Assembly (NCBI GenBank): GCA_039822105.1
Contig: JBCBMW010000009.1
Location: forward strand, 67,069-131,068
Length of the DNA stretch: 64,000 nucleotides
Reading direction: 5' to 3'
From: Parvularcula sp039822105
Lineage (GTDB): Bacteria; Pseudomonadota; Alphaproteobacteria; Caulobacterales; Parvularculaceae
Both the position numbers and the translations under genes were made by a program. The notes under the pieces are model-generated. The model made no database searches. It was given only the letters and a program-made list of their open reading frames with translations, and was not told the origin of the DNA. Every line of letters starts with the position of its first letter. Positions within the stretch are counted from its first letter, which is position 1. Of this stretch, positions 17,373 to 25,929 are shown piece after piece.

Positions 17373-18584
17373 GTGACGGAAAGCGCTACAGTTGAGTCTC
17401 GCCGCGTCCTTTTGATCGTGGGCGGCGGCATCGCAGCCTACAAAGCCCTGGAGCTCGCGCGAGAGCTTGGTCGGCGGGGGATCGCCGTCCCGTCGGTTCT
17501 CACCGCTGGCGGCGCGCAGTTCATCACGCCTTTGGCGCTTTCAGGGCTCACTGGTGAGCGGTGCTACACGGATCTTTTCAGTCTCACCGATGAGCTGGAG
17601 ATGGGCCATATCGAGCTCAGCCGCTCTGCAGATCTTCTCTTGGTGGCACCAGCGACAGCTGACCTGATGGCAAAGCCTGCGAACGGTCTTGCCAATGATC
17701 TTGCCTCCACCGTTCTTCTGGCGACGGATAAACCTGTGCTCTATGCGCCTGCCATGAATGTGCGGATGTGGGAGCATCCCGCGACCCAGCGCAACGTGGC
17801 GCAGCTCGAGGCCGACGGGGCGTCGATCGTGGGTCCAATGATCGGCGCGATGGCCTGCGGAGAGTTTGGGCCCGGACGTTTGGCTGAGCCGCTGGACATC
17901 GCCAATGCCGCCGAGGCGATGCTGCCGCCGCCCTCGGGTGCGCTGTCGGGCAAGCATATCGTCATCACGGCGGGTCCGACCTATGAGCCGCTGGACCCGG
18001 TGCGGTTCGTTGGCAACCGCTCGTCCGGTAAGCAAGGCTACGCCATCGCGGCCGCTTGCCGCAAAGCTGGTGCAGACGTGACCATCATTTCAGGTCCTGT
18101 CTCGTTGCAACAACCTTCGGGCTGCAAAGTTATTTCTGTACGGACGGCGCGCGAGATGATGGCGGCTACAGAAGAAGCACTGCCTGCGGATGTTTTCATC
18201 GCTTGCGCCGCTGTGGCGGACTACCGTCCTGCCCACGAGACCGTGCACAAGGTGAAGAAAGAGCGGGGCGGTCTGACCGCCATCGATCTTGTCGAAAACC
18301 CCGATATCCTGGCGACTGTCTCGCATATGGAGGCAGGCAGGCCAGGACTCGTCATCGGGTTTGCGGCGGAGACGGATGATGTCATCGGCCACGCTGAGTC
18401 CAAGCGTTTGCGCAAGGGGTGTGATTGGATCATTGCCAATGACGTCTCGCCCGGCACTACCGTTATGGGCGGCGACACCAACACGGTGACGATCCTTTGC
18501 GACGAAGGCGAAGAGACGTGGTCCGAAATGCCCAAGGACGCGCTTGGCGACCGCTTGGCGGCGCGGATTGCAGGCGCTCTTTAG
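17373..18584 (+). CDS. coaBC: Bifunctional phosphopantothenoylcysteine decarboxylase / phosphopantothenate-cysteine ligase
   Basis: Two steps of coenzyme A synthesis in one protein (Dfp). Of 403 residues the N-terminal half is the FMN-dependent CoaC decarboxylase (GGGIAAYKALEL, TADLMAKPANGLANDL, PAMNVRMWEHPATQRN with the conserved Asn and substrate-clamping PxMNxxMW motif); the C-terminal half is CoaB (ITAGPTYEPLDPVRFVGNRS, AAVADYRP, and the KKxKK-like KVKKE lysines). The start is GTG 17373. The 233 bp upstream (17140-17372) are the divergent promoter region shared with the beta-barrel gene. The stop overlaps the TraB-like gene (TTAG). Confidence 0.95.
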   Translation: MTESATVESRRVLLIVGGGIAAYKALELARELGRRGIAVPSVLTAGGAQFITPLALSGLTGERCYTDLFSLTDELEMGHIELSRSADLLLVAPATADLMAKPANGLANDLASTVLLATDKPVLYAPAMNVRMWEHPATQRNVAQLEADGASIVGPMIGAMACGEFGPGRLAEPLDIANAAEAMLPPPSGALSGKHIVITAGPTYEPLDPVRFVGNRSSGKQGYAIAAACRKAGADVTIISGPVSLQQPSGCKVISVRTAREMMAATEEALPADVFIACAAVADYRPAHETVHKVKKERGGLTAIDLVENPDILATVSHMEAGRPGLVIGFAAETDDVIGHAESKRLRKGCDWIIANDVSPGTTVMGGDTNTVTILCDEGEETWSEMPKDALGDRLAARIAGAL

Positions 18585-19603
18585 CCCTCGGTCGGGATCA
18601 TCCGCTCAACCTCATAACCCCGGCGGCCGAGCTGGTTTTGGATGGAGTATTCGCCCACCACGTGGTCCGCACTCACCGCCACCACATAAGTGCCCGTTTC
18701 ATCAGTCAGCAGACGGTCCAGTTGGCGTGACCATTCAACATTCGAGCGGGTCAGGACGAGTTCTTTGAGCTCAGGGTGGTGATCCATCACGCCATTGATC
18801 ACGTGGTTGAGCCGCGTCATGTCGCCTTTGTACCATGCGCCCATCAGATCAGCGAAATAGGCCTCGCCATATTTGAGGTCTTTGATCAGCTCAAAATAAT
18901 AGGGCTTATAAAGATCATCGGGCACGGCCGCGCGAATGTTGATGTGATGCAGCGCCGTCTCAAGATAACGAAGCGGTGTTCCGCGGGCTGCCATGTCACT
19001 GGCGATGACCACATCAGCGGCGAAGGTCGGGTCCCCACCGCTTTCGACAACCGCGTAGGACATCGTCTGGATTGTCGCGAACCAAGGCCGGTAGCCATCG
19101 AAGTCTGAGAAATCGAGGTTGATGTTCTTCAGCGCGTATTTGATTTCTTCCTTGGCTTCCTTCTCCAGATCGCTGCTCATCCGCCCACTATCAGGATATT
19201 CTGCATTCTGAGTAACGACCACCCCCATGGCTCGCTGCGCTTTTTTGCCGAAGAAGTCGGCTTCGAGATAGACCGCGTCGGCTTCGGCGAAGGCGCGATC
19301 GATTTGCGGGTTGGTCCATTCCACTTTGGAACTCATCAGGTGAATGGTCCCGAGAATGTAGACCTTGGTGTCCTCGTCCTCGACCAGCCAAAGCGCCACG
19401 CGGCTTGGCCCTTCGGTCGCTTCAGCGATTGTTTTGGGTCGATCGTTGCCGCCGATGCGTTTCGGTTTGGGCTTCGGCGCATCCTCTTCGGCGTGGGCGT
19501 CGGCTGACTTTCCGTCACCCTTTTTGCCGTCCTCACCTTTGCCGCCGCAGGCCGCCAGCGACGCGAGCAACAATGCGATGAAGGTTTGCTTGAACGCAGC
19601 CAT
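18581..19603 (-). CDS. TraB/GumN family lipoprotein
   Basis: Predicted lipoprotein of 340 residues: signal peptide with lipobox LLASLAAC (Cys about 19), then a Gly/Lys/Asp-rich linker to about residue 50 and a TraB/GumN domain opening with VYILGTIHLMSS. That family has conserved His/Glu residues (here GTIHL and YLEADFF), is often called a putative metalloprotease-like fold, and has no agreed reaction in bacteria. The start at 19601-19603 is set by the signal peptide. It is convergent with coaBC and divergent from the flagellin gene. Confidence 0.87.
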   Translation of the reverse strand: MAAFKQTFIALLLASLAACGGKGEDGKKGDGKSADAHAEEDAPKPKPKRIGGNDRPKTIAEATEGPSRVALWLVEDEDTKVYILGTIHLMSSKVEWTNPQIDRAFAEADAVYLEADFFGKKAQRAMGVVVTQNAEYPDSGRMSSDLEKEAKEEIKYALKNINLDFSDFDGYRPWFATIQTMSYAVVESGGDPTFAADVVIASDMAARGTPLRYLETALHHINIRAAVPDDLYKPYYFELIKDLKYGEAYFADLMGAWYKGDMTRLNHVINGVMDHHPELKELVLTRSNVEWSRQLDRLLTDETGTYVVAVSADHVVGEYSIQNQLGRRGYEVERMIPTEG

Positions 19604-19924
19604 GCACCTGTCTCCCCAAGAGAACACGTCGTCCCCGGCCTTATGGTTTAAACTGAGGTTATTAATTCATCGTGCCAGTTTGGTCACGCAGTGCCTAATT
19701 CCTTGAGTTTTCAGCTCAGATTCGAGGTTTAGCCTCAGCGAAAACTGGGTGTGAGACCAGAACACAATCGGCTCCACTTCTCGCCATCCGTGTATCTCTT
19801 GGCGGGTGGGTCGAAACGCACCGTCAACCCAGCGGGCGACGTGGTGATCAAGGGCTGACTTAAGGTTTGTGTTGGTTCGCCCCGCCTCATCGTCCCCGGT
19901 TCTCGGTCGCGGCGATGGGAGTGA
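19604..19924. other. Divergent intergenic region between TraB-like gene and flagellin
   Basis: About 320 bp without a credible gene. It is more AT-rich near 19640-19700 than its surroundings and should hold the promoters for both genes. I looked for sigma-54 (GG-N10-GC) and sigma-28 type flagellin promoters and saw no convincing match. Confidence 0.5.
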
Positions 19925-19927
19925 GTG

Positions 19928-21472
19928 ATGGTATCGACCAATCCTTCGGCGAAAACAGCGCTCGGCAATCTCCGCCGTTCGCAATCGTCGCTGGATGAAG
20001 CTCAGTCGCGGATTGCCACCGGCCTCAGTGTCAGGACGGCATCGGACAACCCAGCCTACTTCTTGGTCGCGTCCATTCAGCGTTCGGACGTTACGATCAT
20101 TCAGGGTACGCGGGACAACTTGCAAAATGCGGTCGGCGCCCTGACCACGGCAAGCTCTGCCCAGGACCCGATCAACGACGCGATCCTGAACATCAAAAGC
20201 GGGATCGTCTCGATCGAAACTGGTTTTGGTGAAGCCGAGATCGAGCGGGTGATCGAAGGCCAGATCGACGTCGTTCGCGAAATCATCGACGGCGCGAGCT
20301 TCAACGGCGTCAACCTGCTCGATACGCGGGAGAACCAATCCGTTATTGTTGGCGTCGACCGCAGTGGCGGCAAGTTCAACTTCCAAACGCTCGATATCCG
20401 CGGCGCTGGCCTTGGGCGGGTGCCGGATCCAGCGAACACGGTCGTTGATCCCCTGCCGGGCGCGCTCATCGATCTTGATTCCACCGATCTCTTTGGCACC
20501 CCTGGCGTCATTCCCACGCAAGACTTTGGTGATGTTGCTGGCGTGAACACCGGCACCAACCCCGCAGGTGTCGACGAGCGGACCTTTGTCATCAGTTTTG
20601 AAACCGGCACAGACATCACGACTGAACAGGTGATTTATGAGGAGGGCGGAAACGTCCGGGGTTTGAACATCTCCGTTCGCGATGGCCTGCTTGTCTTTGG
20701 CGGCTACAACCTCCCCAATGATGGCACCACGCCTTGGCCCTATGTTGAGGTGCAGACGCCTATCGAACCCAACACGCGGTACACGGCGCAGTTGGTCCTT
20801 GATGGCAATGACTCAGCCACCGGCGAATTCCAGGTTTTCCTCGACGGCATCTTGGTCGACCGGGCCGCAGGTGTCGGTGTTCTCTATGACCACCCTGGCA
20901 ATATCGGGATTGGCCAGATCGCCGGTAACGCGGTCGTCAACGGCGTGGTCGTCACCGATACCGGTGCGGGCCCAGGCGGCAACCGGTTCCAAGGCTCCAT
21001 CGACAAGGTCCTCGTCTACAACGAGATCTTTGGCGAGGAGGACTTTGACCAGCTCACCTCCTACCTTGCGACCGACTGGCTGCCCGTGGGGCAGATCGCC
21101 TACTATGTCGGTAGTGACCTGCGCGTGGAGGCGGCGTCGTTGGTCGAGCTTCTTGAGGCTGTGATCCCTATCGATCAGCCGGGTTTCTCGACCGAGGGCG
21201 CCTTGAAAGTGCTCGATGCCGCGCAGCAGAAGCTCAACACCGCCTTTGCCGAGCTTGGCTTGGTCGAGCGGCGCCTCACGGTGCAAGGGGACTATCTCCA
21301 GGATCTCACCGATGGGCTTGAACAGGGCGTTGCAGCCCTCGTCGAAGCCGATCTTGGCGAAGAGGCGGCGCGCATCCAGTCCCTTCAGGTGCAAAACCAA
21401 CTTGTTGTCGAAGCGCTACAGATCGCCAACCAACAGCCCGAGACGGTGCTTCAGCTCTTCTCACAGAGCTAG
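19928..21472 (+). CDS. Flagellin with a LamG-like insert in the variable region
   Basis: Flagellin-family protein of 514 residues. The N-terminal D0/D1 region is clear (ALGNLRRSQSSLDEAQSRIATGL, then TASDNPA and a FNGVNLLD segment to about 130), as is the C-terminal D1/D0 helix (ALVEADLGEEAARIQSLQVQ, IANQQPETVLQLF). Between them, about 190-390, lies a beta-rich insert resembling a laminin-G/concanavalin-like jelly roll (YTAQLVLDGNDSATGEFQVF, IGIGQIAGN, FQGSIDKVLVYNEIF). There is no signal peptide, as expected for export by the flagellar type III system. ATG 19928, or GTG 19925. No other flagellar gene is in the window. It could be a surface-binding or glycan-binding filament subunit; that is inference. 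Confidence 0.88.
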   Translation: MVSTNPSAKTALGNLRRSQSSLDEAQSRIATGLSVRTASDNPAYFLVASIQRSDVTIIQGTRDNLQNAVGALTTASSAQDPINDAILNIKSGIVSIETGFGEAEIERVIEGQIDVVREIIDGASFNGVNLLDTRENQSVIVGVDRSGGKFNFQTLDIRGAGLGRVPDPANTVVDPLPGALIDLDSTDLFGTPGVIPTQDFGDVAGVNTGTNPAGVDERTFVISFETGTDITTEQVIYEEGGNVRGLNISVRDGLLVFGGYNLPNDGTTPWPYVEVQTPIEPNTRYTAQLVLDGNDSATGEFQVFLDGILVDRAAGVGVLYDHPGNIGIGQIAGNAVVNGVVVTDTGAGPGGNRFQGSIDKVLVYNEIFGEEDFDQLTSYLATDWLPVGQIAYYVGSDLRVEAASLVELLEAVIPIDQPGFSTEGALKVLDAAQQKLNTAFAELGLVERRLTVQGDYLQDLTDGLEQGVAALVEADLGEEAARIQSLQVQNQLVVEALQIANQQPETVLQLFSQS

Positions 21473-21522
21473 CGTCGCACCCCTCCAGCCGTTATAGGGT
21501 TCTGGCAGTGGGGTTTTTCGCG

Positions 21523-21816
21523 ATGAGGCGTCTGCCAAGATCAATGGCTTGGTTGTTGGGTGTTTGGGCAATTTTGTTGCCTGCGCTCGCTGCTGCCCAT
21601 GATCTTGAGCACGCTCTTGAGGACCACGACCACGCACCGGTTCTTTGTGCGTGCGCAGCTTTTGCTGACCGAGACGACGACGCCTTGCCGCCGCCGCTGA
21701 CGCGGGTTTTGACCCCGTCAGAGCGGTCGTTTGCCGTGCTTGAGGTGGTGGCGAAGGATCTCGCTTCGCTGGATCTGCACGCGCCGCAGGCTATCCGCGC
21801 GCCCCCGGTCCGCTAA
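21523..21816 (+). CDS. Small exported metal-site protein (DUF2946-like)
   Basis: Exported protein of 97 residues: signal peptide MRRLPRSMAWLLGVWAILLP to about residue 25, followed by a short metal-binding-looking stretch HDLEHALEDHDHAPVLCAC with clustered His, Asp, Glu and two Cys. Such short proteins are found beside metal-uptake TonB receptors. ATG 21523 is chosen for the signal peptide; a GTG at 21508 is also in frame. It lies 77 bp upstream of the ZnuD-like receptor, suggesting a common job in zinc or similar metal uptake. A GTTATA half-site at 21491 could be part of a Zur operator but has no clear second half. Confidence 0.6.
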   Translation: MRRLPRSMAWLLGVWAILLPALAAAHDLEHALEDHDHAPVLCACAAFADRDDDALPPPLTRVLTPSERSFAVLEVVAKDLASLDLHAPQAIRAPPVR

Positions 21817-21893
21817 CCGCCAGACCTCCTCCAACCGTCAACCCCACCACAGTGCCCAGCTGCGTGCTGGTGCGCGTATCTTTAGGAACAACC

Positions 21894-24044
21894 ATGTCTT
21901 TCCGTCTTCTTCTTTTGAGCAGCGCTGCTGCTGCGGTCCCTACAGGGGCATTCGCCGCTGCGGTTCCCGCCGCTCCCACCGACCCTGACACCATCGTCGT
22001 CTCCGGCTCACCGCTTGAACGTCCCGCCGAAGATGCGCTGAGCGCAGTGTCGGTGATCGAAGGTGAAAAACTCCGCCGTCAGGCCCAGGCCACGCTCGGT
22101 GAAACCCTTCGCCGTGAGCCTGGTGTCACCAGCACGTTCTTCGCCGCTGGCGCCAGCCGTCCGATCATCCGCGGTCTTGATGGCGAACGCATCCGGACCC
22201 TCACCAACGGCATCGGCTCGATTGACGCCGCAGCCGCCAGCCCGGACCACCCAACGCCGATCGAGCCTGTCTTGGCTGAGCGGATCGAAGTGATCCGCGG
22301 CTCGGGTCTTCTTCGCTACGGTAGTGCCGCGAACGGCGGTGTCGTGAACGTCATCGACGGCCGGATCCCGAGCGCTGTTCCAGAGAACGGCATCAACGCG
22401 GCTGCCCGCGGTGCTGTCAGCACGGTGGACAACGCTTACGAGCTTTCAGGCGCTGCTAACGTGCTCGTCGGTGAGTTCAGCGGTGTGAGCGTCGTTGTCT
22501 CTGGCGCGGGCGCTTACCGCGATGCCGACGACTATGACGTTCCAGCTGATCCAGAATCCAACGCCCTTCGCCGCGAAGAGGGTGAGGAGCTGGCACCGGA
22601 CGTTGATAGCGTCACCCTCGAAAACTCGTTCGCTGAAACAGAGAGCTATTCCGGTGGTCTCTCCTTCATCGGCGACAAGGGCTTCTTCGGTTTCTCGGTT
22701 CAGCAGTTTGAGTCCGAGTACGGGCTTCCTGGCGGTCACGAGCACGGCCATGAGGAAGAGGGCGATGATCACGACCATGACGATGATCATGATCACGAAG
22801 AAGAGGAAGAAGGCGGCGTCTTCATCGACCAGGAGCAGACCCGGGTCGACGTGAACGCGAGCCTGAACGTCGGCGGCAGCTTCCTTGACCGTATCGACCT
22901 CTTTGCGGGCTATGCTGACTATGAGCATATCGAGTTTGAAGGCCCCGGTGAGCCGGGCACGGTCTTCGAAAACGAAGGCTACGAGATCCGTCTTGAGGCG
23001 CAGCAAGCGCAGCGCGGCAACTGGCGCGGTGCATCGGGCTTCCAGTACCGCCGCAGCGAGTTCTCCGCTGTTGGTGAGGAGGCCTTCATCGATCCAACGG
23101 ACACGGATCAGTATGGCTTCTTCACGTTCCAAGAGCTGACCTTTGGCAAGGCTCTCGTTGAAGGCGCGCTCCGCTACGAGCGGACGGAGCTCACAGAGAC
23201 GGTCGACAACATCGATCGCGACTTTGACGGCTTCTCCGCGTCGCTTGGCGGCTCTTATGAGCTGACAGACAATGTCTCTGTGACGACCACGTTCTCGCGC
23301 ACAGAGCGGGCTCCAACCGCGACCGAGCTGTTCGCTGACGGCCCCCACCTTGCCACCAACACGTTCGAGATCGGTGATACTGATCTTGATACAGAGACAG
23401 CACTGGGTGTCGAAGGCGGCGTCCGTTTTCGGACTGATCGTCTCTTCCTGGCGGTCACTGGTTTCTACACCGACTATAGTGACTTTATCTATCTGCGTGA
23501 CCTCGGCATCACTGGTGCTGAGATCCTGATGTCGCGCGGCGAAGATGACGTGGAAGAGCTTGAAGAGTTCGGTGAGCTTATCGGCAGCCAGTTCACGGCT
23601 GCTGACGCCACGTTTGCCGGTTTTGAAGTCGAAGCGCAGGCTGACCTTGGCCAGTTCTTCGGTATTGATCTGTCATCTGATCTTGTCGTCGACTATGTCG
23701 ATGCCAAGCTGTCAGAGGCCGATTCCACCGGTAGTGATGAGCTTCCACGGATCCCGCCCCTTGGCGTGACCTTCGGCGTGGAGGGCAACTACCAGGACTT
23801 CGCTCTTCGGACCGAGGTGGAGTATGCCGCCGAGCAGGACGAGACAGCATCGTTTGAGCTTCCGACCGACAGCTTCACGCTGGTTAATGTGTATGCGGAT
23901 TGGGAGATGGCAGAGAACGTCTTCGTGTCGATCGCCGCTCTCAACCTCGCCAATGACGAAGCGCGGATCCACTCGTCATTCGTCAAAGACCAGGTCCCGC
24001 TTCCTGGTCGGAACTTCCGGTTCTCGATCACGTACCGGTACTAA
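21894..24044 (+). CDS. ZnuD-like TonB-dependent receptor with His/Asp/Glu-rich loop
   Basis: Outer-membrane metal receptor of 716 residues. Signal peptide (about 1-22), TonB box region TIVVSGSPLERP, plug domain with REPGVTSTFFAAGASRPIIRG (close to the ZnuD/CirA-like plug), IEVIRGSGLLRYGSAANGG, then the barrel, ending FRFSITYRY. Residues about 281-306 form a low-complexity loop almost entirely of His, Asp, Glu and Gly (DNA 22734-22811), as in ZnuD of Neisseria, which captures zinc. The ATG at 21894 starts the signal peptide. Pairing with the small His/Cys protein upstream supports a metal ligand. Zinc is inferred; copper or nickel cannot be excluded. Confidence 0.9.
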   Translation: MSFRLLLLSSAAAAVPTGAFAAAVPAAPTDPDTIVVSGSPLERPAEDALSAVSVIEGEKLRRQAQATLGETLRREPGVTSTFFAAGASRPIIRGLDGERIRTLTNGIGSIDAAAASPDHPTPIEPVLAERIEVIRGSGLLRYGSAANGGVVNVIDGRIPSAVPENGINAAARGAVSTVDNAYELSGAANVLVGEFSGVSVVVSGAGAYRDADDYDVPADPESNALRREEGEELAPDVDSVTLENSFAETESYSGGLSFIGDKGFFGFSVQQFESEYGLPGGHEHGHEEEGDDHDHDDDHDHEEEEEGGVFIDQEQTRVDVNASLNVGGSFLDRIDLFAGYADYEHIEFEGPGEPGTVFENEGYEIRLEAQQAQRGNWRGASGFQYRRSEFSAVGEEAFIDPTDTDQYGFFTFQELTFGKALVEGALRYERTELTETVDNIDRDFDGFSASLGGSYELTDNVSVTTTFSRTERAPTATELFADGPHLATNTFEIGDTDLDTETALGVEGGVRFRTDRLFLAVTGFYTDYSDFIYLRDLGITGAEILMSRGEDDVEELEEFGELIGSQFTAADATFAGFEVEAQADLGQFFGIDLSSDLVVDYVDAKLSEADSTGSDELPRIPPLGVTFGVEGNYQDFALRTEVEYAAEQDETASFELPTDSFTLVNVYADWEMAENVFVSIAALNLANDEARIHSSFVKDQVPLPGRNFRFSITYRY
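22734..22811 (+). repeat. Low-complexity His/Asp/Glu-coding tract
   Basis: Imperfect repetition of GAT, CAC/CAT and GAA/GAG codons inside the ZnuD-like receptor, coding a run of about 26 residues that are nearly all His, Asp or Glu. Such tracts change length by slippage, so loop length may vary among strains. Confidence 0.85.
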
Positions 24045-24055
24045 TTCACCCGGCG

Positions 24056-24072
24056 CCGAAAGAGCCTTTCGG
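24056..24072 (+). other. Seven-base perfect hairpin just after the ZnuD-like gene
   Basis: CCGAAAG and CTTTCGG with a three-base loop, 12 bases past the receptor stop. There is no T-run, so it is not a classical terminator; it may stabilise the mRNA 3' end or be trimmed structure ahead of the stronger terminator 35 bp further on. Confidence 0.45.
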
Positions 24073-24106
24073 TAAACTGTGTAACAAGGTTGCTTGGCAA
24101 CTCTTC

Positions 24107-24138
24107 GCCCCTCTACCCTCCCGGGTAGGGGGGCTTTT
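24107..24138 (+). terminator. Rho-independent terminator after the ZnuD-like receptor
   Basis: A 12-base stem GCCCCTCTACCC / GGGTAGGGGGGC with one G-T wobble, loop TCCC, followed by CTTTTCATTT. This is one of two classical intrinsic terminators in the window and separates the metal-uptake pair from the haloperoxidase gene. Confidence 0.85.
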
Positions 24139-24240
24139 CATTTCCGCTCAGAGCATTGGGATGTGCGTGCACAAATTGGTGCATCCTTGGCCTTGCCTGA
24201 GCGATTCTGTCCGTACCCCCCTACAAACCGGGGAAGCAGA

Positions 24241-25929
24241 ATGACACAATCTATTGATGATCAATCGGGCACTGGCGCGCCGACGCGCCGGGGACTGATG
24301 AAGACAGGTGCAGGTATGGCAGCTGTCGCGGCGTCAGCGGGCTCAGCGCTGACATCAGCACAGGCGCAAGGATTTGGGCAGGCGCAGGGCCATCCCATCT
24401 TTGGCGGGGACCCCTCGGCGCGTCGAGCCGAAACGGTTGCCGTCCGGGTCCGTGCTGCGGAACACGAACTCCGCCGGGGTTTGCCGCGCCAGATGACCAA
24501 TGGCGATGAGAGCTTCGAGGATTATCGCGCAAGCTTTCACAAATGTCTGCCGCACAACCAGTTTGGCGAGGTTGACCGGCGGGCCTACCGCAAGCTGCTG
24601 AGGGCGCTCGAAACCGGGCGGGAGCAACAGTTTGCGGGTATCCCGCTTGACCGGAGCGCTGACCGGAAGCTCGCCAATCCGCAGGGTGCGTACAAGTTCG
24701 ATATGACGGGCCGAGACGGCTATAACACCTTCATGCGTCCCGCGCCCACCTTCACCGGCCTCGAAACGGCGGCGGAGATGGGTGAGCTTTATTGGAAGGC
24801 TCTCTGCCGTGACGTTCCGTTCTCCCGCTACGGGACGAACCGTCGGATCGCCGCGGCTGCCGCGGACCTCAACAACTTCTCGCAAACCGTGGGCCCAAAA
24901 GAAGGCGGTGCGGTGACGCCTGGCACGATCTTCCGCGGCGAGACGCCTGGTGACCTGACGGGACCTTACATCAGCCAGTTCCTGCTCAAGCCCATTCCGT
25001 TCGGCAACACCACCATCGAGCAGCGCTATCCCGCACCAGCGCCGCGTGATGACTTTATGACCGACGCCTATTCATGGCTGGAGATCCAGCGGGGCGCGGC
25101 GCCCACGCCGCTCTTCAAGGCGGGTGATCGCTACATCTCGGATGCCCGTGCGCTGGGGGAATATGTGCACACGGACTTCTCCTATCAGGCTTATCTCAGT
25201 GCTGCCCTCATTCTCCTCGGCATGCCCGGTAGCCTCGGTGACGGGAACCCTTATCTCGACAACCCGACCCAAGGCGGTTTTGTCTCGCTCGGTGGTCCTG
25301 ATGTGCTCGATCTCGTGGCAAAGGCTGGCAACCTATCTCTGACGGGGGCTTGGTACCAGAAATGGTTGGTGCACCGCCGCGCGCGGCCTGAAGTCTACGG
25401 TGGTCGCCTTCACTTCCAACTGACGGGTGATCGCGACTACGATTTACCGGACGAGATTGCAGACTCGGTGGCCGTGCGCCGGACGCTCCGGCGTTTTGAC
25501 ACGGCGTTCCTGCCGATGGCTTTCCCAGAGGGCTCGCCGACCCATCCGTCCTACCCGGCGGGGCACGCCACGATCGCCGGTGCGTGCTGCACTGTCCTGA
25601 AGGCGTTTTTCGAAGAATCGGCCCTGGTGCAGGACCCTGTGGAGACGGATGCCAGTGGCCAAGTGCTTTACCCTTATGCGGGTGAGCTGACGATCGGTGG
25701 TGAGATCAACAAGCTCGCTAACAACGTGTCGCTGGGCCGCGATTGGGCAGGGGTCCACTACCGCTCCGACGGCGTGGACGGCCTGTTGGTGGGTGAGCAG
25801 CAAGCCATCGGTATGCTGCGCGACTACTCGCTGACCTACAATGAGCGGTTCGACGGCTTCAAACTGACGACCTATGAAGGCGAAGCCATCACCATACGCA
25901 ACGGCCGGGTGATCCGCCCGGCGGTTTAG
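24241..25929 (+). CDS. Tat-exported vanadium-dependent haloperoxidase-type enzyme
   Basis: Protein of 562 residues of the vanadium haloperoxidase / PAP2 phosphatase superfamily. All vanadate- or phosphate-binding elements are visible: K374 and R382 in KWLVHRRARPE, then HPSYPAGHAT with H442, and GRDWAGVHYRSD with R500 and H506. The N-terminus TRRGLMKTGAGMAAVAAS is a twin-arginine signal. The ATG at 24241 follows GGGGAAGCAG. Family members oxidise halides with H2O2 or hydrolyse phosphate esters; PAGH in place of PSGH and no measured activity leave the reaction open. Its TAG stop is shared antisense with the ABC gene. Confidence 0.87.
   Translation: MTQSIDDQSGTGAPTRRGLMKTGAGMAAVAASAGSALTSAQAQGFGQAQGHPIFGGDPSARRAETVAVRVRAAEHELRRGLPRQMTNGDESFEDYRASFHKCLPHNQFGEVDRRAYRKLLRALETGREQQFAGIPLDRSADRKLANPQGAYKFDMTGRDGYNTFMRPAPTFTGLETAAEMGELYWKALCRDVPFSRYGTNRRIAAAAADLNNFSQTVGPKEGGAVTPGTIFRGETPGDLTGPYISQFLLKPIPFGNTTIEQRYPAPAPRDDFMTDAYSWLEIQRGAAPTPLFKAGDRYISDARALGEYVHTDFSYQAYLSAALILLGMPGSLGDGNPYLDNPTQGGFVSLGGPDVLDLVAKAGNLSLTGAWYQKWLVHRRARPEVYGGRLHFQLTGDRDYDLPDEIADSVAVRRTLRRFDTAFLPMAFPEGSPTHPSYPAGHATIAGACCTVLKAFFEESALVQDPVETDASGQVLYPYAGELTIGGEINKLANNVSLGRDWAGVHYRSDGVDGLLVGEQQAIGMLRDYSLTYNERFDGFKLTTYEGEAITIRNGRVIRPAV

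Noticed and set aside
21491..21500. GTTATA half-site as a Zur operator before the metal-uptake pair
   Set aside because: Only one half of the palindrome is present; too weak to annotate as a site.
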